This document shows, one piece after another, positions 34,215 to 42,038 of a stretch of DNA of 64,000 nt. The position numbers and the translations under genes are program-made. This DNA is from Niastella yeongjuensis (GTDB taxonomy: Bacteria; Bacteroidota; Bacteroidia; Chitinophagales; Chitinophagaceae), in NCBI RefSeq assembly GCF_900110245.1, contig NZ_FOCZ01000002.1, positions 310,001 to 374,000 of the forward strand. The letters are read 5' to 3'. How positions within the stretch are numbered: the first letter of the stretch is position 1; the number at the start of each line of letters is the position of its first letter. Under the pieces are notes generated by a model that worked only from the letters and a program-made list of their open reading frames with translations, did no database searches and had not been told where the DNA came from.

Positions 34215-34694
34215 ATGACAGTTCAATTTGGTTATGATAAGAAGCAGGTAATTCAAGCCTTGCGATACCACTTTTTAATGCGTCCTGAAATCAAGATCCT
34301 GTTGGTTTTGATCAATGTATTTGCCATTACCTCTGCGGTACTGTTTGCGTTGAAGAAAATACAACCTGTCTCTTTTTTAATATTCTCTTTTTTGTGGTTC
34401 CTGCTGATGCTGGTGATCTGGCGCATTTTGCCAGCCAGTATTTATCGCAAGGCGCTCACCTTCAAAGATCATTTTACCATGCATTTTGAAGGCGAAGGCG
34501 TAATGCTGGAAACTGCCAAGGGTTCCAAAGGCTGGGACTGGAAGAAATTCAGCTATTTTATTGAAAGCCCTTATTTTTTTCACCTCTATTTCGATGCCCG
34601 CTCCTTTTTCCTGGTACCGAAAGATGCATTTAAGGATATTACCGACCTGCAGACGGTAAGGGAAATGCTTCGGGAAAAGGTAGGGAAGAAGTAG
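34215..34694 (+). CDS. YcxB-like membrane protein
   Basis: A 159-residue protein with two adjacent membrane helices (about residues 28-50 and 56-76) after a short N-terminus, then a cytosolic beta-rich domain reading HFEGEGVMLETAKGSKGWDWKKFSYFIE-type sequence. It fits the YcxB/DUF family layout, in which a PH-like domain follows the hairpin of helices. Function is unknown. It is monocistronic. Confidence 0.7.
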   Translation: MTVQFGYDKKQVIQALRYHFLMRPEIKILLVLINVFAITSAVLFALKKIQPVSFLIFSFLWFLLMLVIWRILPASIYRKALTFKDHFTMHFEGEGVMLETAKGSKGWDWKKFSYFIESPYFFHLYFDARSFFLVPKDAFKDITDLQTVREMLREKVGKK

Positions 34695-34747
34695 TTGATC
34701 AGTTGACACGTTGACGAGTTAACAGGTTGGCGAGTTAACACGTTGAA
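34695..34747. repeat. GTTGACAC/GTTAACAG 8-base array
   Basis: Six consecutive octamers beginning GTTGA or GTTAA (GTTGACAC, GTTGACGA, GTTAACAG, GTTGGCGA, GTTAACAC) directly after the YcxB-like stop codon. It is the reverse-complement type of the array at 25738-25812. Confidence 0.75.
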
Positions 34748-34831
34748 AAGGCCCCGTCGCGATTTGCCGCGCTGGGGTGCCTAAAATCCAGTGGAATTGC
34801 CGGTTTTTTTGAGCCTCGAATTTCGGGCGCC

Positions 34832-34860
34832 CACTCACAACTCACTGCTCACTACTCACT
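34832..34860. repeat. CTCACTA-type 7-base array
   Basis: ACTCACA, ACTCACT, GCTCACT, ACTCACT in tandem, ending at the gldB stop codon. It is the only copy of this word type in the window. Confidence 0.65.
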
Positions 34861-35875
34861 AATTCGGTCTGTATTTACTTTCTTCAAAAATCCCTCGGGC
34901 ATCCGTATTCAGCAGCTCATTTAACGAAAGGTCGCTGTGTTTAGTCATGTATTTTTTTACTATCTGCCAGCCAACGAAGATGCCAATGGCCCCGGGTGAT
35001 TGTTCGCTGATCTCAGGCGTGTTAGGCGCTTCCTCCATATAAGGCCTGATATCAGCCGGTTCAATAGTGAACAATAAATTGTGGGTGAGAAAGTGGTTCC
35101 AGATAAGCCCTTCGTTCTTATAACATCCGGTGAGCTGTGCAGCTGTATAACCGGTTTTAAGCGAATCTGCGGTATAGGGGAGGATCTTATCCAACACATA
35201 TATCCGCTTTCCTTTTTCAACCATTTGTTCGATCAGGGGCTTGCTGCCGCTTTTTTCGGGCGAAATATCATTGATGATATTTTTCATACAGTTCACCACA
35301 ATATAATCGGGGGTGAACCGGCGGGAAATATAACCAGGAAAAACCGCCTGGCCCATGCTGCTTTGATACAGGGAGTAGCTGCTGCCCATGTGCAGCTGTA
35401 AACCTACGGCCAGTGCATCGCGTGTGATCACATCGCTGTAACCTTCCATGGGACCAATGTAGGTGATGAGCTGCGAAGGTGCTTTATAAGCAGGAAAATA
35501 ATATTTAACAAACTGCAAACCCTTTTTTACGTCCTTTTCAATATCGCTGAAGTTTTTGAATACCTGGTCGGCTGAATCTTTTACCGTTTTGTAGTCGCCA
35601 ATGAACTTTTTCAGCAATGCGTGTTCCTGTACGCTGGTATCACTAAGCCCCGGCAGTTCCATAATATTGTATAAAAAGTCGCCCAGGAAAAGCGGGTATT
35701 TAGGGCCCAGCTGCTCCATGGAGTTCATGATATGATTGGTATCTAGGGAAAAGAAATCTTTTTCGAACCGCTTTACGGTAAGATCAACCTTTATATTCGA
35801 TACATTGGGAACGTCTTTGTCTTTACAGGAAAATAATCCGGCAATGATCAACAGTACTAATCCAGTTCGTTTCAT
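34859..35875 (-). CDS. gldB: Gliding motility lipoprotein GldB
   Basis: A 338-residue lipoprotein required in Flavobacterium for gliding and, with the other Gld proteins, for the type IX secretion machinery. Signal peptide and lipobox are clear (LVLLIIAGLFSCKDK, Cys17). The GldB pattern follows: VKRFEKDFFSLDT, KYPLFLGDFLYNI, and YIGPMEGYSDVITRDALAVGLQ-type sequence in the centre, then NEGLIWNHFL. It diverges from nadE, an arrangement also seen in other Bacteroidetes. Presence of one Gld protein does not by itself prove gliding. Confidence 0.9.
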   Translation of the reverse strand: MKRTGLVLLIIAGLFSCKDKDVPNVSNIKVDLTVKRFEKDFFSLDTNHIMNSMEQLGPKYPLFLGDFLYNIMELPGLSDTSVQEHALLKKFIGDYKTVKDSADQVFKNFSDIEKDVKKGLQFVKYYFPAYKAPSQLITYIGPMEGYSDVITRDALAVGLQLHMGSSYSLYQSSMGQAVFPGYISRRFTPDYIVVNCMKNIINDISPEKSGSKPLIEQMVEKGKRIYVLDKILPYTADSLKTGYTAAQLTGCYKNEGLIWNHFLTHNLLFTIEPADIRPYMEEAPNTPEISEQSPGAIGIFVGWQIVKKYMTKHSDLSLNELLNTDARGIFEESKYRPN

Positions 35876-35895
35876 CTTGGAATGATTATTTAATG

Positions 35896-35979
35896 CTTAG
35901 CGCCGAAAGCTTAACGCAGAACGCAAGGCCCCTAGTATTTCATTTGCAGCCTTCTGCCTTCTGCCCTCTGCTTTTTTTT
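35896..35979. repeat. AACGC-type words and CTCTGCC 7-base array between gldB and nadE
   Basis: 35896-35930 holds AGCTTAACGC and AGAACGC words. 35950-35979 holds CTTCTGC, CTTCTGC, CCTCTGC then eight T. The second block belongs to the CTCTGCC family also seen at 40223, 56943 and 63816. Confidence 0.65.
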
Positions 35980-36008
35980 AGGCCTGCAATATAGGGCATA
36001 TCGGGCTG

Positions 36009-36039
36009 TTGTATCTCTTTGCACATTCGCGTAAATTTG
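36009..36039 (+). promoter_or_regulatory. Bacteroidetes sigma promoter for nadE
   Basis: TTG at 36009-36011, 20 bases, then TAAATTTG at 36032-36039. The predicted leader is about 45 bases. Confidence 0.5.
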
Positions 36040-36090
36040 TACGTAGAACCTGAAAAACGGGGCCCGTTTTGTTAAACCCAACATATTCAA

Positions 36091-37806
36091 ATGAAAATTG
36101 CCATTGCGCAACAAAATTATCATATAGGGAATTTTGAAGATAATACCCGCAAGATCATGGGGGCTATACAGTATGCCAAAAGCCGTAAAGCCGACCTGGT
36201 TATCTTTTCCGAGCTAAGTATCTGTGGTTACCCGCCACGCGATTTCCTGGAATTCGACGATTTTATAAGTGAATGTGAAAAAGCAATTGACATTATAAAA
36301 GAGCAGGCCGATACCATTGGGGTAATTATCGGCAGTCCGCAACGCAATCCGTCAAAAGAAGGCAAAGACCTGTTTAATGCCGCCTGGTTGTTGTACGATA
36401 AAAAAGTGGCCGGGATAGCACATAAAACCCTGTTGCCAAATTATGATGTTTTTGATGAGTACCGGTATTTTGAACCGGGTTACGAATGGAATGTACTGGA
36501 ATTTAAAGGAAAGAAAATAGCCTTAACCGTATGTGAAGATATCTGGAACCTGGGCGATAATCCATTGTACCGGCAATGCCCTATGGATGTACTTATTACC
36601 CAGCAGCCCGATCTCATGATCAATATTTCGGCTTCCCCCTTCGATTACGACCACGATCAGGACCGCGAAGAGATCGTACGGGCTAACGTTATAAAATATG
36701 GCCTGCCCATGTTTTACTGCAATGCCATTGGTTCGCAAACAGAGATCGTATTCGATGGTGGCAGCCTGGTAATGGATGCCAACGGACAGATCGTGAAAGA
36801 AATGAAATATTTTGAAGAGGATTTTGCCATTGTAAACCTCGATGAAATAGAAGTGCAGAAGGCCAAGCGTAAGCCAATGAAGGCCGTTCCGGAATTTGAT
36901 AAAGACATGCGCGTAGGGAAAGTAGAAGACCCCGATAAGATCATTGAATACCTTACCTCCGATGAAAACATCGGTCAGATAAAAGAAGCATTGATCCTCG
37001 GCATCAGGGATTATTTCCGTAAAATGGGCTTTAGCAAGGCCATCCTGGGCAGCTCAGGTGGTATTGACAGCGCTGTAACACAGGCACTGGCTACCCGTGC
37101 CCTGGGCCGTGAAAACGTACGGGCCATTTTAATGCCTTCACAGTTTTCTACAGGTCATTCGGTAGAAGATGCAGAAAAACTTAGTAAGAACCTGGGCAAT
37201 CCGTATGACATCGTGCCTATAAAAAATGTATACGATTCGTTGCTGCATACATTGCAACCTGTTTTTGGCGATCTGCCATTTGGGTTGGCCGAGGAGAATT
37301 TACAAAGCCGTACCCGCGGTAATTTATTGATGGGTATCTCCAATAAGTTCGGTTATATTTTATTGAACACTTCTAATAAAAGTGAACTGAGTACCGGTTA
37401 TGGTACTCTGTATGGCGATATGGCCGGCGGGTTAAGTGTATTGGGCGATGTATACAAAATGCAGGTATATGCCCTGGCAAACTACCTCAACCGCAATGGA
37501 GAGATCATTCCAGAAAATATTATTACAAAGCCACCATCTGCCGAGCTGCGTCCCGATCAGAAAGACAGCGACAGCTTACCGGATTATGCTGTGCTGGATA
37601 AAGTATTGTATCAATACATCGAAAAAAGAAAAGGACCCAAAGAATTGATCGCTATGGGCATCGATGAAGCACTGGTGCGCCGGATCCTGAAGCTGGTAAA
37701 TACCAATGAATATAAGCGTAATCAGTTCTGTCCAATCATCCGGGTAAGCTGTAAAGCGTTTGGGGTAGGCCGTAGGTTACCTATTGTGGGAAAGTATTTG
37801 TCTTAA
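36091..37806 (+). CDS. nadE: Glutamine-dependent NAD+ synthetase
   Basis: Makes NAD+ from nicotinic acid adenine dinucleotide, taking ammonia from glutamine. The N-terminal nitrilase-type glutaminase domain has the Glu41-Lys112-Cys148 triad (SELSICGY, HKTLLPNYDVF, TVCEDIW). The C-terminal synthetase domain has the ATP loop GSSGGIDS at 320-327 and the STGYGTLYGDMAGG and KPPSAELRPDQKD segments. The 571 residues are normal for the two-domain form. It ends in a strong bidirectional terminator. Confidence 0.95.
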   Translation: MKIAIAQQNYHIGNFEDNTRKIMGAIQYAKSRKADLVIFSELSICGYPPRDFLEFDDFISECEKAIDIIKEQADTIGVIIGSPQRNPSKEGKDLFNAAWLLYDKKVAGIAHKTLLPNYDVFDEYRYFEPGYEWNVLEFKGKKIALTVCEDIWNLGDNPLYRQCPMDVLITQQPDLMINISASPFDYDHDQDREEIVRANVIKYGLPMFYCNAIGSQTEIVFDGGSLVMDANGQIVKEMKYFEEDFAIVNLDEIEVQKAKRKPMKAVPEFDKDMRVGKVEDPDKIIEYLTSDENIGQIKEALILGIRDYFRKMGFSKAILGSSGGIDSAVTQALATRALGRENVRAILMPSQFSTGHSVEDAEKLSKNLGNPYDIVPIKNVYDSLLHTLQPVFGDLPFGLAEENLQSRTRGNLLMGISNKFGYILLNTSNKSELSTGYGTLYGDMAGGLSVLGDVYKMQVYALANYLNRNGEIIPENIITKPPSAELRPDQKDSDSLPDYAVLDKVLYQYIEKRKGPKELIAMGIDEALVRRILKLVNTNEYKRNQFCPIIRVSCKAFGVGRRLPIVGKYLS

Positions 37807-37813
37807 ATAAATA

Positions 37814-37847
37814 AAAAAGGCCCCGACAATACTATCGGGGCCTTTTT
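37814..37847. terminator. Bidirectional terminator, nadE / lipocalin-like gene
   Basis: AAAAAGGCCCCGA (37814-37826) and TCGGGGCCTTTTT (37835-37847) pair perfectly. T tracts are present on both strands, serving two convergent genes. Confidence 0.92.
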
Positions 37848-37863
37848 ACATCGTATAGTGAAA

Positions 37864-38295
37864 TTATCTTTTAACCAGGGTAACAGTTATAACCTCGTCA
37901 TTATTGCTATTACTATTAACTTCTTCAATAACCAGGTTTGTAGTTGTCAGTGATCTGATTTTATAAGGTTCGCCATTCCAGTAAAAAGTACTGCCATTTA
38001 CATCCCAATCGCCAGAATCATTACTCGATGGGTAACAGGTTGTACCTGCATCAACCATTTGGAGGGACAGGTCGCTTTTTAAAACCATCAGGTCGTCTTT
38101 TTGACAATCCTGAAGATAATCATCAGTAACATTCAGCTCAGAAGAGCCTGAAATTTTACTTGTAATCGATACTATTGTATAAGTGCCAATGAGGTCCTCT
38201 TTGTAATAGGTCTTTGTTGTTGTTTTAGAACAGGCTGAAAATGAACTGATGGCTACCAGGGCCAACACAAGAAGTTTAGTAAATGTTCTGGTCAT
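37864..38295 (-). CDS. Lipocalin-like lipoprotein
   Basis: A 143-residue lipoprotein with signal peptide MTRTFTKLLVLALVAISSFS and the lipidated cysteine in FSACSK. The mature part fits the lipocalin-like family common in Bacteroidetes: LIGTYTIVSI first strand, CQKDDLMVLKSDLSLQMVD, a short cysteine pair (CQKDD, TTCYPSS) and closing EVITVTLVKR. Start at 38295 is used, because the upstream in-frame codon (38328) would place 11 polar residues before the signal. Ligand unknown. A related protein is encoded just upstream. Confidence 0.8.
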   Translation of the reverse strand: MTRTFTKLLVLALVAISSFSACSKTTTKTYYKEDLIGTYTIVSITSKISGSSELNVTDDYLQDCQKDDLMVLKSDLSLQMVDAGTTCYPSSNDSGDWDVNGSTFYWNGEPYKIRSLTTTNLVIEEVNSNSNNDEVITVTLVKR

Positions 38296-38394
38296 ATATT
38301 GGAATTTGTGGTTGCTTAGGGTCGGCACTTAAACAGCTTTTATCCCCCTTTATTGTGCAGATGGTGATTTTTTAATCTATGTTTTAATGTAAAT

Positions 38395-38434
38395 AAAAAA
38401 GCCTTCTCCCGGGTTAAACCGGGGGAAGGCTTTG
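38395..38434 (-). terminator. Intrinsic terminator after second lipocalin-like gene
   Basis: On the minus strand AAAGCCTTCCCCCGG pairs with CCGGGAGAAGGCTTTTTT around a short loop, giving a long stem followed by six T. Confidence 0.88.
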
Positions 38435-38452
38435 ATCTGATATAATTAAGTA

Positions 38453-38923
38453 TTAATGTTTTAGATCGATCATTATGTTCGCTGTAGGGAAAGGAGCGAT
38501 GGTCACTTGTTTAGTTACCCGTAGTTTGGTGGCTGTAAGCTCAATTACTTTTACATCTCCGTTGAAACCGCCGAAAATAGGGTCGGGACTATAAAGTGTA
38601 TTGCCATTGTCTTTAAACCACCATTTGAAAGATGTATTCTGGGAAGAACCTGAACACATAAGGGCCCCTTCGTTGAGCGTACCGGTACTATCGCTTTTAA
38701 AGGTGATGGTGTTATCTTTTTGGCAGGCATCAATGGATCCCGGCGGTAAAGCCGATACAGGTTTGCCGTTATCGTCGGCAATCGCAGCCGTATCATATTT
38801 CCAGGTAGCACTGGTTATTAACTGCATCTTTGTGTTATTTTCATCTGATTTTTTATCATCGTCTTTACTACAGGCATAGAAGATGGTACCAATGGAAAGC
38901 AGTGCGAATAGATATTTTTTCAT
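38453..38923 (-). CDS. Lipocalin-like lipoprotein, second copy
   Basis: Signal peptide MKKYLFALLSIGTIFYAC with lipobox cysteine, then an acidic tether DDDKKSDENN. The mature domain shares the CQKDNTITFKSDSTG pattern and a paired second cysteine (LMCSGSS) with the neighbouring gene, so both are lipocalin-like proteins. Start 38923 gives a standard signal peptide; an ATG six codons earlier (38941) is also possible. It has its own terminator, so the two copies are transcribed separately although adjacent and parallel. The function is unknown. Confidence 0.78.
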   Translation of the reverse strand: MKKYLFALLSIGTIFYACSKDDDKKSDENNTKMQLITSATWKYDTAAIADDNGKPVSALPPGSIDACQKDNTITFKSDSTGTLNEGALMCSGSSQNTSFKWWFKDNGNTLYSPDPIFGGFNGDVKVIELTATKLRVTKQVTIAPFPTANIMIDLKH

Positions 38924-39117
38924 CTTGACAGTTTTAGACATTAATAGCCAGTTTTTGAAATTGGGTAATTATGGCCACTAATATGAGCAAATTTTGTTCC
39001 TTTTCCGTTGCTTTATGAGCAGCCAGTTCGTAAATTACTGCAACTACAAATTTGACAGTTTATTGTATGTTGTCAAACATGTTTATTTTTATTGATTTTA
39101 GTGTGGTTTTTACAAGT

Positions 39118-39133
39118 TGGCAAGCCCTTTGCA
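39118..39133 (+). promoter_or_regulatory. Sigma-54 type -24/-12 promoter before MoxR cluster
   Basis: TGGCAAGCCCTTTGCA matches the sigma-54 consensus TGGCACGnnnnTTGCW at all fixed positions but one, with the required ten bases between GG (39119) and GC (39131). The start of transcription would be near 39144, 46 bases before the moxR start. A 12-base palindrome CCTTTGCAAAGG overlaps its -12 half. No activator gene is adjacent. Confidence 0.5.
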
Positions 39134-39189
39134 AAGGCATTGACGTATTTTCATAACTGATTATCAATCATTCATACTAAACCCCGTAT

Positions 39190-40191
39190 ATGCTATTAAC
39201 AGCAGATGATATCCGGCAGCTCAATGAAAAAATACAGTATCAGAGCGCTTTTATCGACCGGCTCCGCGACGAAACAGCCAGGGTTATTATTGGCCAGCAT
39301 CATATGCTCGACAGACTGATGATTGGTTTGTTAAGCAACGGACACGTTTTGTTGGAAGGGGTACCGGGTTTGGCAAAGACCCTCACTATTAAATCGCTGT
39401 CACAGGCGATCCATGCCAAATTCAGCCGTATTCAGTTCACGCCCGATCTGCTGCCGGCCGACGTAATTGGTACGATGATCTATAACCAGCAAAAGAATGA
39501 ATTTATAGTACGCAAAGGGCCTATTTTCGCCAACTTCGTACTGGCCGATGAAATAAACCGTGCCCCGGCAAAAGTACAAAGCGCCCTGCTGGAAGCCATG
39601 CAGGAACGTCAGGTTACAATTGGCGATACCACGCATAAACTGGATGAACCGTTCCTTGTACTGGCTACACAAAACCCGCTGGAGCAGGAAGGTACCTATC
39701 CGTTACCGGAAGCTCAGCAGGACCGGTTTATTATGAAAGTGATTGTTGATTATCCTACCAAAGAAGAAGAACAGATCATCATCCGCCAGAACCTGCAGGG
39801 AGAAAAAGGACCTCAGGTGTCGCAGGTAGTGACGATGCAGGAAATAAAAGAAGCAAAAGACCTGGCCCGCCAGATCTACATGGATGAAAAAGTTGAGAAT
39901 TATATCCTCGATATAGTATTCGCCACCCGTTTTCCCGATAAATACAAACTGGAAAAATTAAAACCGCTGATCGCTTATGGCGGATCACCCCGTGCCAGCA
40001 TTAACCTGGCCCTGGCAGCCAAAGCACACGCTTTCCTGAACAAGCGTGGTTTTGTTATTCCGGAAGATGTACGCAGTATTTCAAAAGATGTATTGCGCCA
40101 TCGTCTCGGGTTAACCTATGAGGCCGAAGCAGAAAATGTGAATGTGGAGAATGTGATAGACGACGTTTTACGTGTTATACAAGTACCATAA
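39190..40191 (+). CDS. MoxR family AAA+ ATPase
   Basis: A 333-residue ATPase thought to act as a chaperone for von Willebrand factor proteins encoded beside it. Walker A GVPGLAKT and Walker B LADEINR are intact, followed by the AAA_3 sensor LATQNPLEQEGTYPLPEAQQDRF and a C-terminal lid domain with GGSPRASINL. It heads a cluster of DUF58, BatD-like and BatA proteins. The preceding sigma-54-like promoter suggests conditional expression. Confidence 0.93.
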   Translation: MLLTADDIRQLNEKIQYQSAFIDRLRDETARVIIGQHHMLDRLMIGLLSNGHVLLEGVPGLAKTLTIKSLSQAIHAKFSRIQFTPDLLPADVIGTMIYNQQKNEFIVRKGPIFANFVLADEINRAPAKVQSALLEAMQERQVTIGDTTHKLDEPFLVLATQNPLEQEGTYPLPEAQQDRFIMKVIVDYPTKEEEQIIIRQNLQGEKGPQVSQVVTMQEIKEAKDLARQIYMDEKVENYILDIVFATRFPDKYKLEKLKPLIAYGGSPRASINLALAAKAHAFLNKRGFVIPEDVRSISKDVLRHRLGLTYEAEAENVNVENVIDDVLRVIQVP

Positions 40192-40222
40192 ATAAAAAAG
40201 CAAACTGCAGCAGGCTATAGAA

Positions 40223-40257
40223 TTCTCTGCCCTCTGCCTTTTGCCCTTTGCCTTTTT
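40223..40257. repeat. CTCTGCC 7-base array between moxR and DUF58 genes
   Basis: CTCTGCC, CTCTGCC, TTTTGCC, CTTTGCC then T5, ending three bases before the DUF58 start codon, inside a probable operon. It occupies the normal ribosome-binding region, so it may affect translation of the next gene. Confidence 0.75.
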
Positions 40258-40260
40258 AAT

Positions 40261-41133
40261 ATGCTAACGACAGCCGAAATAATAAAAAAAGTTCGCGAGC
40301 TGGAGATCAAAAGCAAAAAGCTCACCCGGCATTTATTTACCGGAGAGTACCACAGTGCTTTTAAGGGACGCGGTATGTTGTTTAAAGAAGTACGCGAATA
40401 CCAGGCCGGCGACGATATCCGGTTTATTGACTGGAATGTGAGCGCCCGCTTTAACCATCCCTTCAGCAAAGTATTTGAAGAGGAGCGTGAACTGTCGGTA
40501 ATGCTGCTGGTCGATGTAAGCGCCAGCTCCCTGTTTGGTACAACGCATGCCCGCAAAAAAGATCTCATAACTGAAGTGGCCGCCGTAATGGCTTTCTCCG
40601 CCATCAGTAATAATGATAAGGTAGGCGTACTGTTCTTTAGCGATGTAATAGAGAAATACATTCCACCCAAAAAAGGAAGGGACCATGTGCTTTACATCGT
40701 TCGCGAACTGTTAACGGCCCAGCCAAAGAACAAAGGTACCCGCATAGGCCATGCTTTGCAGCGGTTGAATAATACCGTTCGGCAAAGCAGCATCGTTTTT
40801 CTGTTAAGCGATTTCCTCGATAATGAATTTGAAGATGGCCTGAAGGTAGCCGGTAAAAAGCATGATGTGATAGGTATAAAAGTGTACGATAAAATGGATA
40901 TGCAATTGCCCGATGCCGGGTTAATGGAAATTGAAGATGCCGAAAGCGGGGCCCGCAGCTGGATAGACACCAGCGACTACCTGGTTCGCCAACAATACGA
41001 AGCTGCTTTCTTTAATCATACAAACTATTGTAAAAACATCTTTGTGCGGGCTGGCTGCGAACTCCTGCATATACGCACCGGTGAAGATTATGTAAAAGTG
41101 CTGCAGAAATTCTTTGTCGGGCGTAACCGGTAA
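40261..41133 (+). CDS. DUF58 domain protein
   Basis: A 290-residue soluble protein of the DUF58 family, partner of MoxR ATPases. It shows HLFTGEYHSAFKGRGMLFKEVREYQAGDDIRFIDWNVSAR-type sequence, the DUF58 hallmark. A von Willebrand-like fold follows, with a metal-site-like LLVDVSASS (about residue 82) and VIFLLSDF. It lacks the membrane helices that some DUF58 proteins have. It overlaps nothing and sits two bases before the next gene. Confidence 0.9.
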   Translation: MLTTAEIIKKVRELEIKSKKLTRHLFTGEYHSAFKGRGMLFKEVREYQAGDDIRFIDWNVSARFNHPFSKVFEEERELSVMLLVDVSASSLFGTTHARKKDLITEVAAVMAFSAISNNDKVGVLFFSDVIEKYIPPKKGRDHVLYIVRELLTAQPKNKGTRIGHALQRLNNTVRQSSIVFLLSDFLDNEFEDGLKVAGKKHDVIGIKVYDKMDMQLPDAGLMEIEDAESGARSWIDTSDYLVRQQYEAAFFNHTNYCKNIFVRAGCELLHIRTGEDYVKVLQKFFVGRNR

Positions 41134-41135
41134 TT

Positions 41136-42035
41136 ATGAAAAACCCTATTCTCAATATTATTCTTATTGGTTGTTTACTCGCCAGTCCGGTTTATATGAA
41201 CGGCCAGGTACTGGCCCGGGCATCGGTTAACCGCGATCAGATCCTTATTGGCGAGCCCATTAAACTAACCTTTGAAGTACGTATACCGCTGGGACAAATC
41301 TATACCTGGTTTAACCTGGATAGCATTCCACACTTCGAGATCATCGATAAAGGCAAAACCGATACTTCCGATAACATCGATGGCAAACAATTTCACCAGG
41401 AACTCACCCTCACCAGTTTTGATTCAGGTACCGTTGTAATTCCGCCATTGACCTTACAGGTAAATGGAAAATCATACGCTACCGATTCTATTCCCGTTGA
41501 AGTGAGTTATGCACCGTTGGATATTTCCAAAGACTATCGCGATATAAAAGAAATTGAAGAGGTGCCAAAGCCCAAATGGACAGCCTGGATACCCTGGATC
41601 CTGGGCATCTTTACAGTTATTGCCATTGGCGTGATTGTTTACCTGTTAAGAAAACCAAAGAAGGTGCCGGCTGTTGCAGAACCGGCAAAACCTAAACTGG
41701 GTCCTTATGAAGAAGCCTTACAGGCGCTGGAAGAATTGCGTAAGCAGGGCTTCCAAAATGGGGAAGTAAAAACCTATTACAGTCGGTTGAACGATATCCT
41801 GCGTGTATTTATGTTCCGTAAACTGAAAGTGGCCACGCTGGAAAAAACAAATGAAGAACTGATTGTTCAGCTGCGCGAGACGCCAATGGAAAAAGAAAGT
41901 TTCAATCAGCTGGTACACGCTTTACAGATCGCAGATTTTGTAAAATTTGCCAAGTACCAGCCCGATGAAAAAGATAATGAACAGAATTTCGCCGTAATAG
42001 AAACGGCTATCAAAACATTAAACAATATTTCCTGA
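41136..42035 (+). CDS. BatD-like membrane protein
   Basis: A 299-residue protein with a signal sequence (MKNPILNIILIGCLLASPVYMNG). A periplasmic beta-sandwich domain (about 25-130; VNRDQILIGEPIKLTFEVRIP) is followed by one membrane helix (WIPWILGIFTVIAIGVIVYLL, about 152-172) and a cytosolic helical tail (180-299). The N-terminal part resembles BatD/oxygen-tolerance proteins, though it is shorter than full BatD, which carries several sandwich repeats. Its start is two bases after the DUF58 stop and its stop is three bases before batA, so it is translationally linked to both. Confidence 0.75.
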   Translation: MKNPILNIILIGCLLASPVYMNGQVLARASVNRDQILIGEPIKLTFEVRIPLGQIYTWFNLDSIPHFEIIDKGKTDTSDNIDGKQFHQELTLTSFDSGTVVIPPLTLQVNGKSYATDSIPVEVSYAPLDISKDYRDIKEIEEVPKPKWTAWIPWILGIFTVIAIGVIVYLLRKPKKVPAVAEPAKPKLGPYEEALQALEELRKQGFQNGEVKTYYSRLNDILRVFMFRKLKVATLEKTNEELIVQLRETPMEKESFNQLVHALQIADFVKFAKYQPDEKDNEQNFAVIETAIKTLNNIS

Positions 42036-42038
42036 CCC

